DNA of 64,000 nucleotides, from assembly GCA_018136815.1 (NCBI GenBank), contig CM030933.1, positions 3,397,144-3,461,143 of the forward strand, in the 5' to 3' direction. The DNA comes from Isochrysis galbana. Taxonomy: Eukaryota > Haptophyta > Isochrysidales > Isochrysidaceae. A model generated the notes under the pieces. It was not told where the DNA came from, made no database searches, and saw only the letters and a list, made by a program, of their open reading frames with translations. Of this stretch, positions 62,049-64,000 are shown piece by piece (the stretch's first letter is position 1; the number at the start of each line of letters is the position of its first letter). The translations under genes were made by a program, and so were the position numbers.

Positions 62049-63947
62049 TTACCACCGTACCAATCCACGATCTTCAACCGCAAGAACGCCTCGCATCATG
62101 GGGTGTGCTTCTGTCAACTGTGACGCTGACCCGAAATTCACCATTCCAAACATCGTGCGACCCGAGGCTTTGGAGACTTTACGATGATGTCGATGCATCG
62201 GCGAGGGTTCCAAGCTGGGCGGCGCGGACTCGTCCTGTGCATCCAAATCCAGGCAGTGCTGCTCCCATTCGACGCGGTAGGCGACCCACTGAGCTCGTCG
62301 CGTGAGCTCCACGCAACCAAGCATCAAAATTACGTGCTGCTCAACCAAGCTTTGCCTCGGTGAAATCAGGACCGCCCAGCCCAGACGAGCGAAGCTGTTG
62401 GTGATGGCAGCCAGATAAAAGGCCCAGCGAGGGTAGAGGCGATAGCTCCATGCGTCGCTTTTCCCGCTCACCGGCGGGCGCAGGAGGGGATGGCCCCAAT
62501 CGAAGTACAGGTCCCACCATCCGGCGAAGAGAGTTGATGTCACCCCCATGACAAGCCATGCGTTGTGGATATGGGCTGAAAGGTTCGAGACGAGGGAGAG
62601 AATCACCACACTCATCGAGCAGCAATACTTTATACCATTCAGCGCGTGTTGCGCAAGCCCCGTCTCTACGAACTGGCGCGCACATTGCATGAGCCGGATC
62701 CAAAATGGGAGGACGGAGAGGATAGCGGCGGCATACTCGTACATTCGGGACCCTTCGAACGTACATCTGTCGCTCATTCCTGTCAGAGATTGGGCATCTT
62801 GATCGTACGCGATTTGGAACACTTCGCCTGTGGAATAGAGGCAGCCCATTCGCAAGAAGTCGAGCAGCAGCTTGGGCATAGATATCAGTGTGTTAGCCAG
62901 CACAATATCGCAGAAGTGTGGCTTGAATAGTGGCGCGGTGAGCACGCGGCCATAGCCACGCAAGAGCGCAGCACGCTGTGATTGGTCTTCCCACTCCGCC
63001 ATCCAGTTCCACGGCCACACGAGGAAGATCAAAGCGCAGCCGAATGCGGCGAGAGGCCACACGTGCTTGTTCGGAGTAAGCTCGCTGGTCAGGGTGAGCA
63101 CATACAACGCAAAGCACGCGAACACGATGCACATGACACTAAAGCTGGCTCGCACGACGGCGTGGTAGTTGTGCACCGATGGCACGTCCAGGACGATGCG
63201 GTAGCAAACGCCGGTCCGCTTCCAAATGAAGAGAACGACGCCGTACGACAACGCAAAGTAGCATAGGAGGAACAGCCCTCGGAATAACGGGTAGTACGCG
63301 AGTGCCAACTCCTCCATAGAGCCCCGCTGGTGGGAGCCCGCTGCCATGAGCACGGCCGCCATAAGGAACATCTGAAGCGCAAAGCCTGTCATCAGGCCCA
63401 AGATGAAGAAGCGGGCCTTGAGCGTGTCCACCTTGACGAGCCTTGGCAAGTCATGTCCGAACGTCTCAAAGAGCTCGCCGGTCGGATGTGCGAATGGAAA
63501 ATATCCCCGGGTGGACAGCGAATCCAGGCTCTCTCTTCCGTCCTGCTGTACTTCTCCCTCGCCCGGCAGCGCATGCAGCCCCCCTTCTCCGTCCTGCATC
63601 ACTCCGTCATCACGCAGTGCATGCGGCCCCTCCCCTCCGGCGTTGCTCTCTCCTCCACCCCGCAGCACATGCCGCCCCTCTCCCCCGTCCAGCGCCTCTC
63701 CCACAGTCCGCATCGCATGGGCCGTGCACTCCCCTCCCCTGTCCTGTCCCTTTTCCGCTGGCGCATGCCCCTCTCCCCCTCCCTGCACCTCTGCGCGGCA
63801 CACCAAATATGAAGCAAGCCCATCCGCCGCACCGTTGCGGTCGATACGCCGCTCCGGGGCTGCCCCCCCTCTCCCTCCAGCGGTCTGGGCTTGCAGCCGA
63901 GATTCGCCTGAAGCGGGCTTGTCGTACGAGTCGTGGCCACACCTCAC
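62049..63947 (-). CDS. EXS-domain membrane protein, SYG1/XPR1/PHO1-type phosphate exporter
   Basis: A 632-codon frame running nearly to the window end. From about residue 150 it is a multi-span membrane protein with EXS landmarks: YYPLFRGLFLLCYFAL, FIWKRTGVCYRIVL, CDIVLANTLISMPKLLLDFL, LPFWIRLMQCARQFVET, HALNGIKY, WWDLYFDWGHPLLR, and the YPRWAFYLAAITNSFARLGW helix. EXS proteins of this class move phosphate out of cells or between compartments, normally under an N-terminal SPX domain that senses inositol pyrophosphates. Here the first ~130 residues are Gly/Glu-rich and show no SPX helices, so either SPX exons lie beyond the window, or the start is within this frame, or it is an EXS-only form. 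The C-terminus is short and basic. Confidence 0.85.
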   Translation of the reverse strand: MRCGHDSYDKPASGESRLQAQTAGGRGGAAPERRIDRNGAADGLASYLVCRAEVQGGGEGHAPAEKGQDRGGECTAHAMRTVGEALDGGEGRHVLRGGGESNAGGEGPHALRDDGVMQDGEGGLHALPGEGEVQQDGRESLDSLSTRGYFPFAHPTGELFETFGHDLPRLVKVDTLKARFFILGLMTGFALQMFLMAAVLMAAGSHQRGSMEELALAYYPLFRGLFLLCYFALSYGVVLFIWKRTGVCYRIVLDVPSVHNYHAVVRASFSVMCIVFACFALYVLTLTSELTPNKHVWPLAAFGCALIFLVWPWNWMAEWEDQSQRAALLRGYGRVLTAPLFKPHFCDIVLANTLISMPKLLLDFLRMGCLYSTGEVFQIAYDQDAQSLTGMSDRCTFEGSRMYEYAAAILSVLPFWIRLMQCARQFVETGLAQHALNGIKYCCSMSVVILSLVSNLSAHIHNAWLVMGVTSTLFAGWWDLYFDWGHPLLRPPVSGKSDAWSYRLYPRWAFYLAAITNSFARLGWAVLISPRQSLVEQHVILMLGCVELTRRAQWVAYRVEWEQHCLDLDAQDESAPPSLEPSPMHRHHRKVSKASGRTMFGMVNFGSASQLTEAHPMMRGVLAVEDRGLVRW

Positions 63948-64000
63948 GGTCCCTCGTGCGGCCAGAGTGGGGGCCTGTGGCCCCGCGGGAAGCGAAGGAC

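Overview
The window reads as nuclear DNA of a GC-rich, intron-containing, flagellated alga whose plastid probably derives from a secondary red symbiont. A haptophyte is my best guess, but that is inference. Supporting signs are short GT-AG introns (52-240 nt, one of 607 nt), a TTAGGG telomere array, an outer-dynein-arm docking type coiled-coil protein, a Cdc48-type ATPase with a signal-like leader and divergent N-domain (the pattern of plastid-import Cdc48), an oxygen-dependent coproporphyrinogen oxidase, and a giant Pro-rich surface protein. There are no prokaryotic operons.

Layout. 0-2.6 kb: flagellar docking-like coiled-coil gene behind a CCCT tract. 2.9-4.9 kb: non-LTR retroelement debris and one end of a TIR element. 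5.8-12.8 kb: a complete Mot1/BTAF1 TATA-binding-protein remodeller, which I resolve into ten exons coding for 1922 residues. 12.8-18.3 kb: two members of one TIR element family, the larger carrying about 14 copies of a 204-bp satellite and flanked by a 7-bp target duplication. 18.8-20.2 kb: LTO1 (two exons) and a small FHA-domain gene (three exons). 22.0-23.2 kb: a RING-type gene cut off by about 680 bp of TTAGGG repeats, then a 100-N gap, so a chromosome end appears to be scaffolded internally. 23.2-26.0 kb: 3' part of a SNF2/CHD-like remodeller with a C-terminal chromodomain. 26.6-27.6 kb: a 5'-truncated retroelement insert flanked by a 16-bp target duplication. 29.2-34.1 kb, minus strand: Cdc48-like ATPase and coproporphyrinogen oxidase (two exons). 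34.9-37.7 kb: long GA/CT tracts. 37.7-44.8 kb: giant Pro-rich type I membrane protein with ShKT-like Cys modules, a poly-C-interrupted stalk open in all three forward frames, a globular domain, a Cys module and a transmembrane helix. 47.7-48.7 kb, minus: NDUFA6-like complex I LYR subunit (two exons). 49.8-50.0 kb: broken chromodomain exon. 50.6-58.5 kb: a large inverted repeat (arms about 2.5 kb, spacer about 2.7 kb), each arm with a small F-box gene followed by a decayed actin pseudogene. 60.4 kb: transposase-like fragment. 62.0-63.9 kb, minus: EXS-domain (SYG1/XPR1-type) membrane protein.

The genes do not form one pathway. They are housekeeping genes (transcription, Fe-S adaptor, respiratory chain, haem/chlorophyll synthesis, proteostasis, phosphate transport, flagellum) set in a dense background of transposon remnants and simple repeats. 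Splice models were derived by reading frames and matching remembered family sequence patterns; no search or alignment was run. GA/CT and CCX tracts create many long spurious ORFs, which I left out.
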